A DNA stretch of 64,000 nt, from NCBI RefSeq assembly GCF_023347535.1, contig NZ_CP094473.1, positions 124,001-188,000 of the forward strand, in the 5' to 3' direction. Below are positions 19,684 through 26,992 of the stretch, one piece after another. Origin of the DNA: Faecalibacterium sp. HTF-F. Its GTDB lineage: Bacteria > Bacillota > Clostridia > Oscillospirales > Ruminococcaceae. Position numbers and translations under genes: made by a program. Below the pieces are notes generated by a model. It was not told the DNA's origin. It made no database searches and saw only the letters and a list, made by a program, of their open reading frames with translations. The first letter of the stretch is position 1; each line of letters opens with the position of its first letter.

Positions 19684-21348
19684 ATGAAAAACAAGAACCT
19701 TTCATGGTTCGCAGCTCTGCTGGTGTTTGCCCTGCTGCTGTGGTGCACAGCGGCAACGCCCGGCAAGATCGCGGACCCGTCCACCTATACCTGTGCGGTG
19801 TACAGCACCATCTTTTCGCTGCTGCCGCCGGTGATCGCCATTGTGCTGGCGCTGAACACCAAGGAGGTGTACACCTCCCTGCTGGTGGGCATCGCGTCCG
19901 GTGCACTGCTGTACGCCAATGGCAATCTGGAGCTGGCCATCAACACCCTGTTCTTCAACGAAGACGGCGGAATGGTCGCCAAGCTCTCGGACAGCAGCAA
20001 CGTGGGCATCCTGATCTTTCTGGTGATGCTGGGCATTCTGGTGGCCCTGATGAACAAGGCCGGCGGCTCTGCCGCCTTTGGCCGCTGGGCCTCCACCCAC
20101 ATCCACTCTCGGGCCGGTGCGCAGTTTTCCACCCTGCTGCTGGGTGTGATGATCTTTGTGGACGACTACTTCAACTGCCTGACCGTGGGCTCTGTTATGC
20201 GCCCGGTCACCGACCGGCAGAAGGTGTCCCGCGCAAAGCTGGCCTACCTGATCGACGCCACTGCGGCCCCGGTGTGCATCATTGCACCCGTGTCCAGCTG
20301 GGCGGCTGCGGTCACTTCCAGCGTGCCCGAAGGCTCCGGCATCAACGGCTTTACCATGTTCCTGCGCACCATTCCTTATAATTACTATGCCGTGCTCACC
20401 ATTGTGATGAGCCTGTTCCTCATCTTCACCGGCACGGACTTCGGCTCCATGAAGCTCAACGAGGACAACGCGAAAAAAGGCGACCTGTTCACCACCGAGG
20501 ACCGTCCCTACGGCAACGATGTGGACGACGGCACCGACACCTGCGGCCATGTGGCGGACCTGATCGCCCCGGTGCTGGTGCTGATCGCGGCCTGCATCTT
20601 TGGCATGATCTACACCGGCGGCTTCTTTGAGGGCGTGGACTTCGTTACCGCCTTTGCGGACTGCAACGCCTCTGCCGGCCTTGTGCTGGGCAGCAGCATC
20701 GCCCTGCTGTTCACCTTTGTGTTCTACCGCGTGCGCAGCGTGATGACCTTTCAGGACTTTGCCGCCTGCATCCCCGAGGGCTTCAAGGCCATGGTCAGCC
20801 CCATGCTGATCCTCTCCCTCGCATGGACCCTGTCCGGCATGACCGGCCTGCTGGGCGCAAAATATTACGTTGCAAACCTGCTGAACGGCTCCGCCTCTGC
20901 CCTGCAGTACATGCTGCCGGTCATCATCTTCCTTGTGGCAGTGTTCCTTGCCTTTGCCACCGGCACTTCCTGGGGCACCTTCTCCATCCTCATCCCCATC
21001 GTGTGCCATGCCTTCCCGGAGGGTGAGATGCTGGTCATTTCCATTGCGGCCTGCCTGTCCGGTGCCGTCTGCGGCGACCACTGCTCCCCCATCTCGGACA
21101 CCACTATCATGGCCTCCGCCGGTGCCCACTGCAGCCATGTGAACCATGTGTCCACCCAGCTGCCCTACGCCATTACGGCGGCTTCCTGCGCGGCAGTGTG
21201 CTATGTCATTACGGGCATTGCACAGGCTTTTCTGGGTGCCAACGGCAGCCTGTTCACCTCGCTGATCCTGCTGGCTGTTGCCATTGTGGTGGAGCTGGCG
21301 GTGCTGAACGTGATCCGCCTGCGCACCAAAAAGACGAAGCAGGCCTGA
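19684..21348 (+). CDS. nhaC: NhaC-family Na+/H+ antiporter
   Basis: A 554-residue polytopic membrane protein of the NhaC (ArsB/NhaD-fold) family. It has an N-terminal helix with a polar insertion (TAATPGKIADPSTY), then VIAIVLALNTKEVYTSLLVG, the signature FVDDYFNCLTVGSVMRPVTD and the symmetrical later block SLAWTLSG ... ATGTSWGTFSILIPIV. The conserved CGDHCSPISDTTIMASAGA loop follows. About 12-13 helices are expected. It exchanges Na+ for H+, or exchanges organic acids as in the malate/lactate branch. RBS AAAGAGGAATCC precedes the ATG. The gene is monocistronic, followed by a family B element. Confidence 0.85.
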   Translation: MKNKNLSWFAALLVFALLLWCTAATPGKIADPSTYTCAVYSTIFSLLPPVIAIVLALNTKEVYTSLLVGIASGALLYANGNLELAINTLFFNEDGGMVAKLSDSSNVGILIFLVMLGILVALMNKAGGSAAFGRWASTHIHSRAGAQFSTLLLGVMIFVDDYFNCLTVGSVMRPVTDRQKVSRAKLAYLIDATAAPVCIIAPVSSWAAAVTSSVPEGSGINGFTMFLRTIPYNYYAVLTIVMSLFLIFTGTDFGSMKLNEDNAKKGDLFTTEDRPYGNDVDDGTDTCGHVADLIAPVLVLIAACIFGMIYTGGFFEGVDFVTAFADCNASAGLVLGSSIALLFTFVFYRVRSVMTFQDFAACIPEGFKAMVSPMLILSLAWTLSGMTGLLGAKYYVANLLNGSASALQYMLPVIIFLVAVFLAFATGTSWGTFSILIPIVCHAFPEGEMLVISIAACLSGAVCGDHCSPISDTTIMASAGAHCSHVNHVSTQLPYAITAASCAAVCYVITGIAQAFLGANGSLFTSLILLAVAIVVELAVLNVIRLRTKKTKQA

Positions 21349-21372
21349 AAAGGCTGTTCGGCTTCTCCGCAC

Positions 21373-21552
21373 GGAAATCAACTTTTGCAGCTTGACCCGG
21401 AGCAAAAGCCTTCACCCCTTGGGGGGAAGGTGGCGCGTAGCGCCGGATGAGGGGTGTTCAGGCGAAATCGTGCTATCCTGCGCCCTCATCAGTCACCTAC
21501 GGTGACAGCTTCCCCCGACCGGGGGAAGCCTTCATGCGGAAAATTGATTTCC
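21373..21552. mobile_element. Family B MITE-like element with terminal inverted repeats
   Basis: The left end GGAAATCAACTTTTGC (21373-21388) is an inverted, slightly diverged copy of the right end GCGGAAAATTGATTTCC (21536-21552). The interior holds AAGCCTTCACCCCTTGGGG, GGTGGCGCGTAGCGCCGGAT, GCCCTCATCAGTCACC and GGTGACAGCTTCCCCC hairpin units. It is about 180 bp with no open frame, and a second copy of the interior lies at 45688-45817. Confidence 0.7.
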
Positions 21553-21635
21553 ATGGCTTCTCCGTGATTTCCCTTTGCGCTGCGTGCAAAATGTGGTATA
21601 CTGAAAGAAAATGAACCATCGGAGGCGCACGACCC

Positions 21636-22091
21636 ATGCTGGAACAGGCATTTCAGGACGTATATACCAAATTCAAGCTGCACTTTTACCAGAACATTTT
21701 TCAGCGCTTTGCCACCCGGGAAGCCACGCTGACCACGGTGGAATCCTTCTGTATGGAGGGCATCATGGCCATGGGCGAGCCCACCATTGCGGAGTTCTCC
21801 CGCATGATGCAGATCTCCACCCCCAATGCGGCGTATAAGATCGGCAGTCTGGTGAAAAAAGGCTATGTGGAAAAGATCCAGTCCACCACCGACCGGCGCG
21901 AATACAACCTGCGTCCCACCCAGAAGTATATCGATTACTACAACATCAGCTATTCCTACCTGCACACCGTAGTGGAGCGCGCCCGCGAGCGTTTCTCCCC
22001 CGAGGACTGCGCAAAGCTGGAAGAGATGCTCACCATCGTGAGCGAGGAGCTGATGCCGGAACTGGACCTGCACAAAAAGAACGCAGAATAA
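21636..22091 (+). CDS. MarR-family transcriptional regulator
   Basis: A 151-residue winged-helix regulator. An N-terminal dimerisation helix (LEQAFQDVYTKFKLHFYQNI) precedes the wHTH: TIAEFSRMMQISTPNAAYKI with recognition helix GSLVKKGYVEKI and wing STTDRREYNLRPT. A C-terminal helix pair (ERARERFSPEDCAKLEEMLT) follows. The D-R-R/K-x-x-x-L-x-x-T wing motif is typical of MarR. RBS GGAGGCGCACGACCC precedes the ATG, and a GTGCAAAATGTGGTATACTG promoter-like string (-10 TATACT at 21597-21602) lies 34 bp upstream. It is monocistronic with its own terminator, and its targets are unknown. Confidence 0.9.
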   Translation: MLEQAFQDVYTKFKLHFYQNIFQRFATREATLTTVESFCMEGIMAMGEPTIAEFSRMMQISTPNAAYKIGSLVKKGYVEKIQSTTDRREYNLRPTQKYIDYYNISYSYLHTVVERARERFSPEDCAKLEEMLTIVSEELMPELDLHKKNAE

Positions 22092-22093
22092 GT

Positions 22094-22128
22094 AAAAAAC
22101 CTCCCGGTCGCTGGCCGGGAGGTTTTTT
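22094..22128. terminator. Bidirectional terminator between the MarR gene and a small membrane protein gene
   Basis: AAAAAACCTCCCGG (22094-22107) pairs with CCGGGAGGTTTTTT (22115-22128). It is a perfect stem with A/T tails on both strands, shared by convergent genes. Confidence 0.93.
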
Positions 22129-22136
22129 GCGTATCG

Positions 22137-22385
22137 TTACTTCTGCTCTTTATCTACCACCTGGATCCTGCCCTTCTTCCACAGTACGTAGGAGGTCAGG
22201 ATGCCGATGGGCAGCATCACGATGATAAAGATGCCCACAAGGCCGCCCAGCACGGAGCCGTAGCCTGCAAGGCGTGCGGCGAGGGAGAGCACTGTCATGA
22301 TGACCAGCACCGGCAGCACGCCCTTGATGCCGCCCTTGACCACCTTGCTGCCGCTGGACGAGCTGGCGAACAGACCCAGCGCCAT
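22137..22385 (-). CDS. Small membrane protein, possibly 5'-truncated
   Basis: An 82-residue protein with two hydrophobic helices (VLPVLVIMTVLSLAARLAGY and LGGLVGIFIIVMLPIGILTS) and a basic C-terminus (YVLWKKGRIQVVDKEQK). I recognise no family. The first ATG has no ribosome site, and a fragment of a family B repeat begins 19 bp upstream. In-frame hydrophobic codons (LPALFGS) continue to a stop at 22416. The original N-terminus may have been displaced by that insertion, so the gene may be broken or poorly translated. Confidence 0.5.
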   Translation of the reverse strand: MALGLFASSSSGSKVVKGGIKGVLPVLVIMTVLSLAARLAGYGSVLGGLVGIFIIVMLPIGILTSYVLWKKGRIQVVDKEQK

Positions 22386-22403
22386 GGAGCCGAACAGGGC
22401 CGG

Positions 22404-22442
22404 CAGGGGAAGCCTTCATGCGGAAAATTGGTTTCCATGGCA
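22404..22442. repeat. Fragment of the family B element end
   Basis: GGGGAAGCCTTCATGCGGAA and the following AATTGGTTTCCATGGC repeat the right terminus and flank of the element ending at 21552, with a single A/G change. It lies at the 5' end of the preceding minus-strand gene. Confidence 0.75.
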
Positions 22443-22457
22443 GCGGGGCCGCTACTC

Positions 22458-22485
22458 TTGCAAAAGCCGTGAAACCTGCTATAAT
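22458..22485 (+). promoter_or_regulatory. SigmaA-type promoter for azlCD
   Basis: TTGCAA (22458-22463), a 16-bp spacer with TG before the -10, and TATAAT (22480-22485). It lies 92 bp upstream of the azlC ATG. Confidence 0.65.
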
Positions 22486-22577
22486 AATACATACATCTAC
22501 ATATCGAGGAAGTGGGTTTGACGGCAGCACTGCGGCTGCGGTCAAAGGCCCTATGCTGTTTTTTTGAGGGAAGACCA

Positions 22578-23339
22578 ATGGAATATGCAACCGGACAACA
22601 ACTGACAAGGCGGCAGAGCACCGTATGGCGGGCACTGCGCGCCGCCGCACCGCAGACCATCCCGGTGCTGGCGGGCTATTTTGTGCTGGGGATGGGCTAT
22701 GGCATTTATGTGCAGTCGCTGGGCCTGCCGGTGTGGATGCCCATGCTCATGGGCACGGTGGTCTACGGCGGTTCGCTGGAATTTGTGCTGGCAAGCCTGC
22801 TGCTGAGCGCGTTCTCGCCCCTTTCGGCCTTTTTGATGGCGCTGATGATCCAGGCGCGGCATCTGTTCTACGGCCTTGCCATGCTGGAGCGCTACAAGGG
22901 CTACGGTCTGCGCAGCTTTTATATGATCTTTGCCATGAGCGACGAGACCTTTTCCATCACCTGCTCGGCCGAGCCGCCGGAGGGGGTGGACAGGGGCTGG
23001 TTCATGTTCTTCATCACCCTGCTGGATCAGTGCTACTGGGTGTTCAGCGCCGGTCTTGGCGCGGTGGTGGGTTCGGTGCTGCCCTTCAGCACCGAGGGTG
23101 TGGACTTTGTGATGACCGCCATGTTCACGGTGATCTTCCTCAACCAGTGGGAAAAGGACCGGCAGCACTACAGCGCCCTGATCGGCCTTGCCGCCCCGCT
23201 GGTGTGTCTGGTGTTTTTTGGCTCCGGCAGCTTTCTGCTGCCCTCCATGGGATGCATCCTGATCCTGCTGCTGGCCCTGCGCAAGCCCATTGAAAAAGCC
23301 GAGGGCCCTGCAGAAGAGACCGGGGAGGTGGGCGCATGA
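22578..23339 (+). CDS. azlC: AzlC-family branched-chain amino acid exporter, large subunit
   Basis: A 253-residue membrane protein of the AzlC family, the large subunit of the two-component branched-chain amino acid exporter AzlCD (LIV-E/YgaZH type). Family blocks are the AAAPQTIPVLAGYFVLGMGY start, PMLMGTVVYGGSLEFVLASL, ALMIQARHLFYGLAMLERYK and FAMSDETFSI. About seven to eight helices end in an acidic tail. RBS GAGGGAAGACCA lies before the ATG. The stop overlaps the azlD start by 4 bp, so the two are coupled. It would export leucine, valine or analogues at the cytoplasmic membrane. Confidence 0.92.
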   Translation: MEYATGQQLTRRQSTVWRALRAAAPQTIPVLAGYFVLGMGYGIYVQSLGLPVWMPMLMGTVVYGGSLEFVLASLLLSAFSPLSAFLMALMIQARHLFYGLAMLERYKGYGLRSFYMIFAMSDETFSITCSAEPPEGVDRGWFMFFITLLDQCYWVFSAGLGAVVGSVLPFSTEGVDFVMTAMFTVIFLNQWEKDRQHYSALIGLAAPLVCLVFFGSGSFLLPSMGCILILLLALRKPIEKAEGPAEETGEVGA

Positions 23340-23665
23340 CCGCCGTTCAGATGGGGCTGACCATTGCGGTGTGCACAGCCGCCACCATGCTCACCCGCTT
23401 TCTGCCCTTTGTGGTGTTCTCTTCCAAGGATCAGCAGCCGCCAGAGGTGGTGCGGTATCTGGGCCGGGTGCTGCCCGCAGCCATTTTTGGAATGCTGATC
23501 GTCTACTGCCTGAAAAGCGTCACCCCCTTTGCGGGCAGCCGCGGCATTCCGGAGGCCATCGCCCTGCTGGTGACGGTGGGCCTGCACAAGTGGAAGCATG
23601 AGACCCTGCTCAGTGTCGCGGGCGGTACGCTGTGCTATGTGCTGCTGGTGCAGCTGGTGTTCTGA
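23336..23665 (+). CDS. azlD: AzlD-family branched-chain amino acid exporter, small subunit
   Basis: A 109-residue protein with four helices, partner of AzlC. Hallmarks are TRFLPFVVFSSKDQQPPEVV near the N-terminus, YLGRVLPAAIFGMLIVYCLK, and a final helix LLSVAGGTLCYVLLVQLVF. Its ATG overlaps the azlC stop (ATGA). The AzlC/AzlD pair is required together for export, and the order and coupling here are standard. Confidence 0.92.
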   Translation: MTAVQMGLTIAVCTAATMLTRFLPFVVFSSKDQQPPEVVRYLGRVLPAAIFGMLIVYCLKSVTPFAGSRGIPEAIALLVTVGLHKWKHETLLSVAGGTLCYVLLVQLVF

Positions 23666-23673
23666 AGAAAGAG

Positions 23674-23719
23674 AAAAGCGCGCTGCCGAGCAGGAGGATT
23701 CCTGTACGACAGCGCGTTT
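23674..23719 (+). terminator. Hairpin after azlCD
   Basis: AAAAGCGCGCTG (23674-23685) pairs with CAGCGCGTTT (23710-23719), with the 3' arm running into TTTG. It is a likely factor-independent terminator. Confidence 0.65.
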
Positions 23720-23853
23720 GTGCATGGGACGATCCGCTGACAGCGAACCGGAGCAGGACCGTCCGAAAAAACGATGCTTTGCGACCCGGTCACGGAAATT
23801 TTTCAAAAAAAGGTGTATACTGTAGAAAAATGCATCCGAAGGAGGGGTTTCCC

Positions 23854-24711
23854 ATGCCCAGCATTATCATTATAGGTTCCGGCCCGGCAGGCATTTCCGC
23901 TGCTCTGTACGCTGTCCGCGCCGGTGTGGATACCACGGTGCTCACCAAAGGCCCCGGTGCCCTTGACCGCGCCGAAAAAATTGAAAACTACTACGGCTTT
24001 GCCCAGCCTGTTTCCGGTGCGGAGCTGGAACGCCGCAGCATGGAAAACGCCAGACGTCTGGGCGTGCAGTTCGTCACGGCCGAAGCGGTGGGCCTGACCT
24101 ATACAGATAAACTCACAGTAGAAACATTGGATAAAAATTACCCGACGGATGCTGTGATCCTTGCCACGGGCGCATCCCGGGCGGTGCCGCGCATCCCGGG
24201 CCTTGCCGGGTTGGAGGGGCACGGTGTGAGCTATTGCGCCGCCTGCGATGCCTTTTTCTACCGTGGAAAGGACGTGGCGGTGCTGGGCAGCGGCGAGTAC
24301 GCCCTGCACGAGGTGCAGGCTCTGCTGCCGGTGGTGCACAGCGTCACCCTGCTGACCAACGGCGCACCGCTGACGGCGGACTTCCCGCCGGAGGTCACAG
24401 TCTGTCCGCAGGCCGTGGAGGCTGTTCTGGGCGAAACCGTTGTCACCGGCGTGCAGCTGTCCGGCGGAGCGCAGCTGCCTGTCAGCGGCGTGTTCGTGGC
24501 GCTGGGCGTGGCGGGCAGCACCGCACTGGCCCGGAAGATCGGCGCAGAGGTGGACGGGAACCGCATCGTTGTGGATGCGCGGATGCAGACCACCGTGCCC
24601 GGCCTGTATGCGGCGGGCGACTGCACCGGCGGCCTGCTGCAGGTGGCAAAGGCCGTGTATGAGGGCGCACAGGCTGGCACCGAAGCCGCCAAGGCCCTGC
24701 GGAAAGGATGA
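23854..24711 (+). CDS. Thioredoxin-reductase-like FAD/NAD(P)H flavoprotein
   Basis: A 285-residue class-II pyridine nucleotide-disulfide oxidoreductase of TrxB type. FAD-binding GSGPAGISAALYAVRAG, the redox pair YCAACDAFFYRGKDV (TrxB usually has CATC), NAD(P)H-binding VLGSGEYALHEVQALL (usual GGGxSA replaced by GSGEYA) and FAD-closing GLYAAGDCTGGLLQVAKAV. It is about 25-35 residues shorter than typical TrxB, and the NADP basic patch (HRR) is missing, so it may use NADH or another donor (inference). The start after GGAGGGGTTTCCC was preferred to an ATG 24 bp upstream. It overlaps the Crp/Fnr-type regulator by 4 bp, suggesting redox-linked regulation. A -10 TATACT is at 23817-23822. Confidence 0.85.
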   Translation: MPSIIIIGSGPAGISAALYAVRAGVDTTVLTKGPGALDRAEKIENYYGFAQPVSGAELERRSMENARRLGVQFVTAEAVGLTYTDKLTVETLDKNYPTDAVILATGASRAVPRIPGLAGLEGHGVSYCAACDAFFYRGKDVAVLGSGEYALHEVQALLPVVHSVTLLTNGAPLTADFPPEVTVCPQAVEAVLGETVVTGVQLSGGAQLPVSGVFVALGVAGSTALARKIGAEVDGNRIVVDARMQTTVPGLYAAGDCTGGLLQVAKAVYEGAQAGTEAAKALRKG

Positions 24712-25406
24712 ATGGAATGACGGAAAAAGCGACCGACCACCGTGGCTGTCTTGCCAAAGGCTTTCCCTTCTGGAACGACCTGACGCCGGAGGAGCAGGAG
24801 ATGCTCTGCCGCTACACCCGGCCGGTGCACTATGCAAAGGGGGCAAGGGTGCACAGCCCGCTGGAAAGCTGTGTGGGCATCCTGCTGCTGCGCTCGGGCC
24901 AGCTGCGGGCCTATCTGCTCTCGGAGGACGGGCGGGACGTGACCCTTTACCGCCTGTTCGGCGGGGAGGTGTGCATCCTGTCGGCCTCCTGCGTCATGGA
25001 CTCGGTGAACATCGACCTGTATATCGACGCCGAAGAGGACACCGAAGCCTACTGCATCAGCGCGGGCATCTTCCGCAGGCTGATGCAGCAGAACGTGCAT
25101 GTGCGCTGTTACGCCTATCAGATGACGGCGGAGCGCTTTTCCGACAGCATGTGGACCATGCAGCAGGTGCTGTTCATGAGCGCAGACCGCAGGCTTGCCA
25201 TTTTTCTCACCGATGAGCTGGCCAAGACCGGTGGTGATGAGGTGCGCATGACCCACGACCAGATGGCAAAGTATATGGGCTCCGCCCGCGAGGTGGTGAG
25301 CCGGATGCTGAAATACTTTGCACAGGAGGGCTGGGTGCGGCTGTTCCGGGGCGGCGTGCAGGTGCTGGACAGGAAAAAGCTGCAGCAGCTGGCAAGAGGA
25401 GAATAA
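24708..25406 (+). CDS. Crp/Fnr-family transcriptional regulator
   Basis: A 232-residue regulator. The N-terminal cyclic-nucleotide-binding-like beta roll (about 25-130) contains ILLLRSGQLRAYLLSEDGRD and TLYRLFGGEVCILSASCV. The C-terminal wHTH has MTHDQMAKYMGSAREVVSRM as helix-turn-helix. There is no N-terminal Cys cluster for an Fe-S cluster, although several Cys occur (LCRY, SCVG, GEVCIL, SASCVMD). The first ATG overlaps the flavoprotein stop, and a second ATG three codons later has AAAGGATGAA in front and may be the true start. Coupling to a disulfide-reductase-like enzyme suggests redox sensing (inference). Confidence 0.88.
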   Translation: MNGMTEKATDHRGCLAKGFPFWNDLTPEEQEMLCRYTRPVHYAKGARVHSPLESCVGILLLRSGQLRAYLLSEDGRDVTLYRLFGGEVCILSASCVMDSVNIDLYIDAEEDTEAYCISAGIFRRLMQQNVHVRCYAYQMTAERFSDSMWTMQQVLFMSADRRLAIFLTDELAKTGGDEVRMTHDQMAKYMGSAREVVSRMLKYFAQEGWVRLFRGGVQVLDRKKLQQLARGE

Positions 25407-25408
25407 CC

Positions 25409-25445
25409 AAAAAGGGACGATGTGATGTTCACATCGTCCCTTTTC
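25409..25445. terminator. Bidirectional terminator
   Basis: AAAAAGGGACGATGTGA (25409-25425) pairs with TCACATCGTCCCTTTTC (25429-25445). It is a 16-17 bp stem with a 3-nt loop, between convergent genes. Confidence 0.92.
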
Positions 25446-25455
25446 TAGTCATATG

Positions 25456-25923
25456 TTATCCTTTGCAGCCCTGTTCTTCCCAGTCGCCGAAGTCGCTGGC
25501 TTCGGCGATCTTGGTGGGATCGAATTTTCCGCTCTCGTCTTTGGGCGCCACGGCGGGGCCGGCTTCCACCGGGTTCGGGTTGGGCGCCTCCGGGTCGCAC
25601 ACCGGCTTCTCGCCGCCCTCTGCGGGTGCTGCCGGGGCAGTGGCTTCTTCGGCGGGCTGGGCAGCAGGTTCGGCAGCCGCTTCCGGGGTTTCGGCGGCAG
25701 CGGCCTCTGCATTGGCCTCGTCTGCCGCCTTTGCCTCGCCCTCGGCGTAGGCCTCGGCAGCCTTTTCGGCCTCCTTGGGGTCCAGCTCGGCGTCCTCGGG
25801 GAATTCTACTTCCTCCACGTGGAGCGGGTCTTTCTGGTTCAGAATCTTGTCCAGTGCCACGATGGCAGCACCGGTAACGGCTACCGCAGCAGCCGTGCCA
25901 AGGATACGGAACAGTGTTTTCAT
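25456..25923 (-). CDS. Ala/Glu-rich hypothetical protein with an N-terminal membrane anchor
   Basis: A 155-residue protein. Residues 4-24 (LFRILGTAAAVAVTGAAIVA) are a single membrane helix or signal anchor. Residues about 45-110 are low-complexity Ala/Glu (KAAEAYAEGEAKAADEANAE), probably helical or disordered. The end is acidic with PKDESGKFDPTKIAEASDFG and two Cys in all. I recognise no family. AAGGAGGTCCCGGC precedes the ATG. It starts 26 bp after the CobW-DUF1980 gene on the same strand and is probably co-transcribed with the two GTPase genes. A role in metal or envelope biology is only suggested by that context. Confidence 0.65.
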   Translation of the reverse strand: MKTLFRILGTAAAVAVTGAAIVALDKILNQKDPLHVEEVEFPEDAELDPKEAEKAAEAYAEGEAKAADEANAEAAAAETPEAAAEPAAQPAEEATAPAAPAEGGEKPVCDPEAPNPNPVEAGPAVAPKDESGKFDPTKIAEASDFGDWEEQGCKG

Positions 25924-25948
25924 GCCGGGACCTCCTTGAAAGATCAGA

Positions 25949-26911
25949 TCAAGAGAATGTTACTACATCTTCCAGCGGCTTTTCGGCGGGCTCCACCGAC
26001 ACAGCGGTGAGCACCGGGCCTTTGCCGCGGTAGATGTTGTGGAACTTGTAGCCTACCTTTGCGGTCACACGCACCCAGGCGCGCTGCTCCAGCGCCTTGT
26101 AGCCATCGTAGCTGCAGGGGAAGCCCACGAACTGGATGTCCTGCACGCAGCAGGTCATGGCGAAACGGCCCGGCACAAAGCTGTTCTTGCCGGCACGATT
26201 GGTCTGGCACACCTGTGCAAGGAATTTGACCGTTTTGCCGGTGTATTTCTGGGGCTCGTCCTGACAGTCCATGTACCAGATGCCGAAATCGTCATCCGGA
26301 ATGTCGATGATATCCGCGTTGATGTCAAAGGGCAGCGGGTCGGGGATGTCGTCATAGGCCACGCTGCCGTCGGCAAACTCGTAGGCGATGTCGCACTTGC
26401 GGGAAGCCTGACGCACCAGCTTGTGCAGCTCCTGACGGGCGGCGTCATTGTTCACGGCTTCGGCGCGGTTGAACACGATCAGCTCACTGCGGGCGATCTT
26501 GTCCAGCAGCAGGCTGCGCATGGAGTTGTCGCGGGCGTAGGTCAGGGCGGTGGTGCCGTCGGCGGTGGCGATGCACTGGTACACGATCCAGCTCTCGGGC
26601 AGAGCTTCGGCCAGATCCTGCAGCAGCCACATGCCGTTGTACTCAATGACCACGCGGCCTGCGCCGGATTCCTTTTCCAGCTTGAGCAGATTCTGCGGGT
26701 TCAGCTCGGCCTTGTCCTCCAGCACCTTGACGGTCACGCCGGGAAAGGCGAACTTTTTGGGATTATACTCTTCTTCGCCCTCTTCGCAGATCAGCAGCAG
26801 GGTCTTGTCGCCGGAGTCAAAGTTGGGGTCTTCAAAGGTCTCCTGAATGAATTTGGTCTTGCCGCTTTCCAGAAAGCCCACAAACAGGTAGACCGGAATT
26901 TCTTTTGCCAT
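25949..26911 (-). CDS. CobW-like P-loop GTPase fused to a YcgQ/DUF1980-like domain
   Basis: A 320-residue protein. The N-terminal G domain begins VYLFVGFLESGKTKFIQETF (P-loop GFLESGKT versus GFLGAGKTT in CobW proteins). The usual CxCC metal motif is absent, with LLICEEGEEEY at the equivalent place, followed by VVIEYNGMW and IVFNRAEAVN (NKxD-like Asn). From about residue 225 the YcgQ/TIGR03943-like domain appears: KYTGKTVKFLAQVCQTNRAG, FVPGRFAMTCCVQDIQFVGF and WVRVTAKVGY. YcgQ normally pairs with the permease-like YcgR, and fusion to a GTPase is unusual. It is downstream of a His-rich CobW protein, so a role in metal trafficking, probably zinc, is inferred. RBS is GGAGAAACCATTCCT. Confidence 0.75.
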   Translation of the reverse strand: MAKEIPVYLFVGFLESGKTKFIQETFEDPNFDSGDKTLLLICEEGEEEYNPKKFAFPGVTVKVLEDKAELNPQNLLKLEKESGAGRVVIEYNGMWLLQDLAEALPESWIVYQCIATADGTTALTYARDNSMRSLLLDKIARSELIVFNRAEAVNNDAARQELHKLVRQASRKCDIAYEFADGSVAYDDIPDPLPFDINADIIDIPDDDFGIWYMDCQDEPQKYTGKTVKFLAQVCQTNRAGKNSFVPGRFAMTCCVQDIQFVGFPCSYDGYKALEQRAWVRVTAKVGYKFHNIYRGKGPVLTAVSVEPAEKPLEDVVTFS

Positions 26912-26941
26912 AGGAATGGTTTCTCCTTATCGATGATTCGT

Positions 26942-26988
26942 CCTCTTCGCTCCCTCGCTGCAGGAGCTGGCGCGGAGCGCCGGAAGAG
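26942..26988. repeat. Short family C-like hairpin between the two CobW genes
   Basis: CCTCTTCGCTCCCTCGCTGC ... GGAGCTGGCGCGGAGCGCCG ... GAAGAGG folds into a branched hairpin with outer CCTCTTC/GAAGAGG. It matches the GGAGCTGGCGCGGCGAAGCC portion of the element at 50491. Confidence 0.6.
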
Positions 26989-26992
26989 GGGT

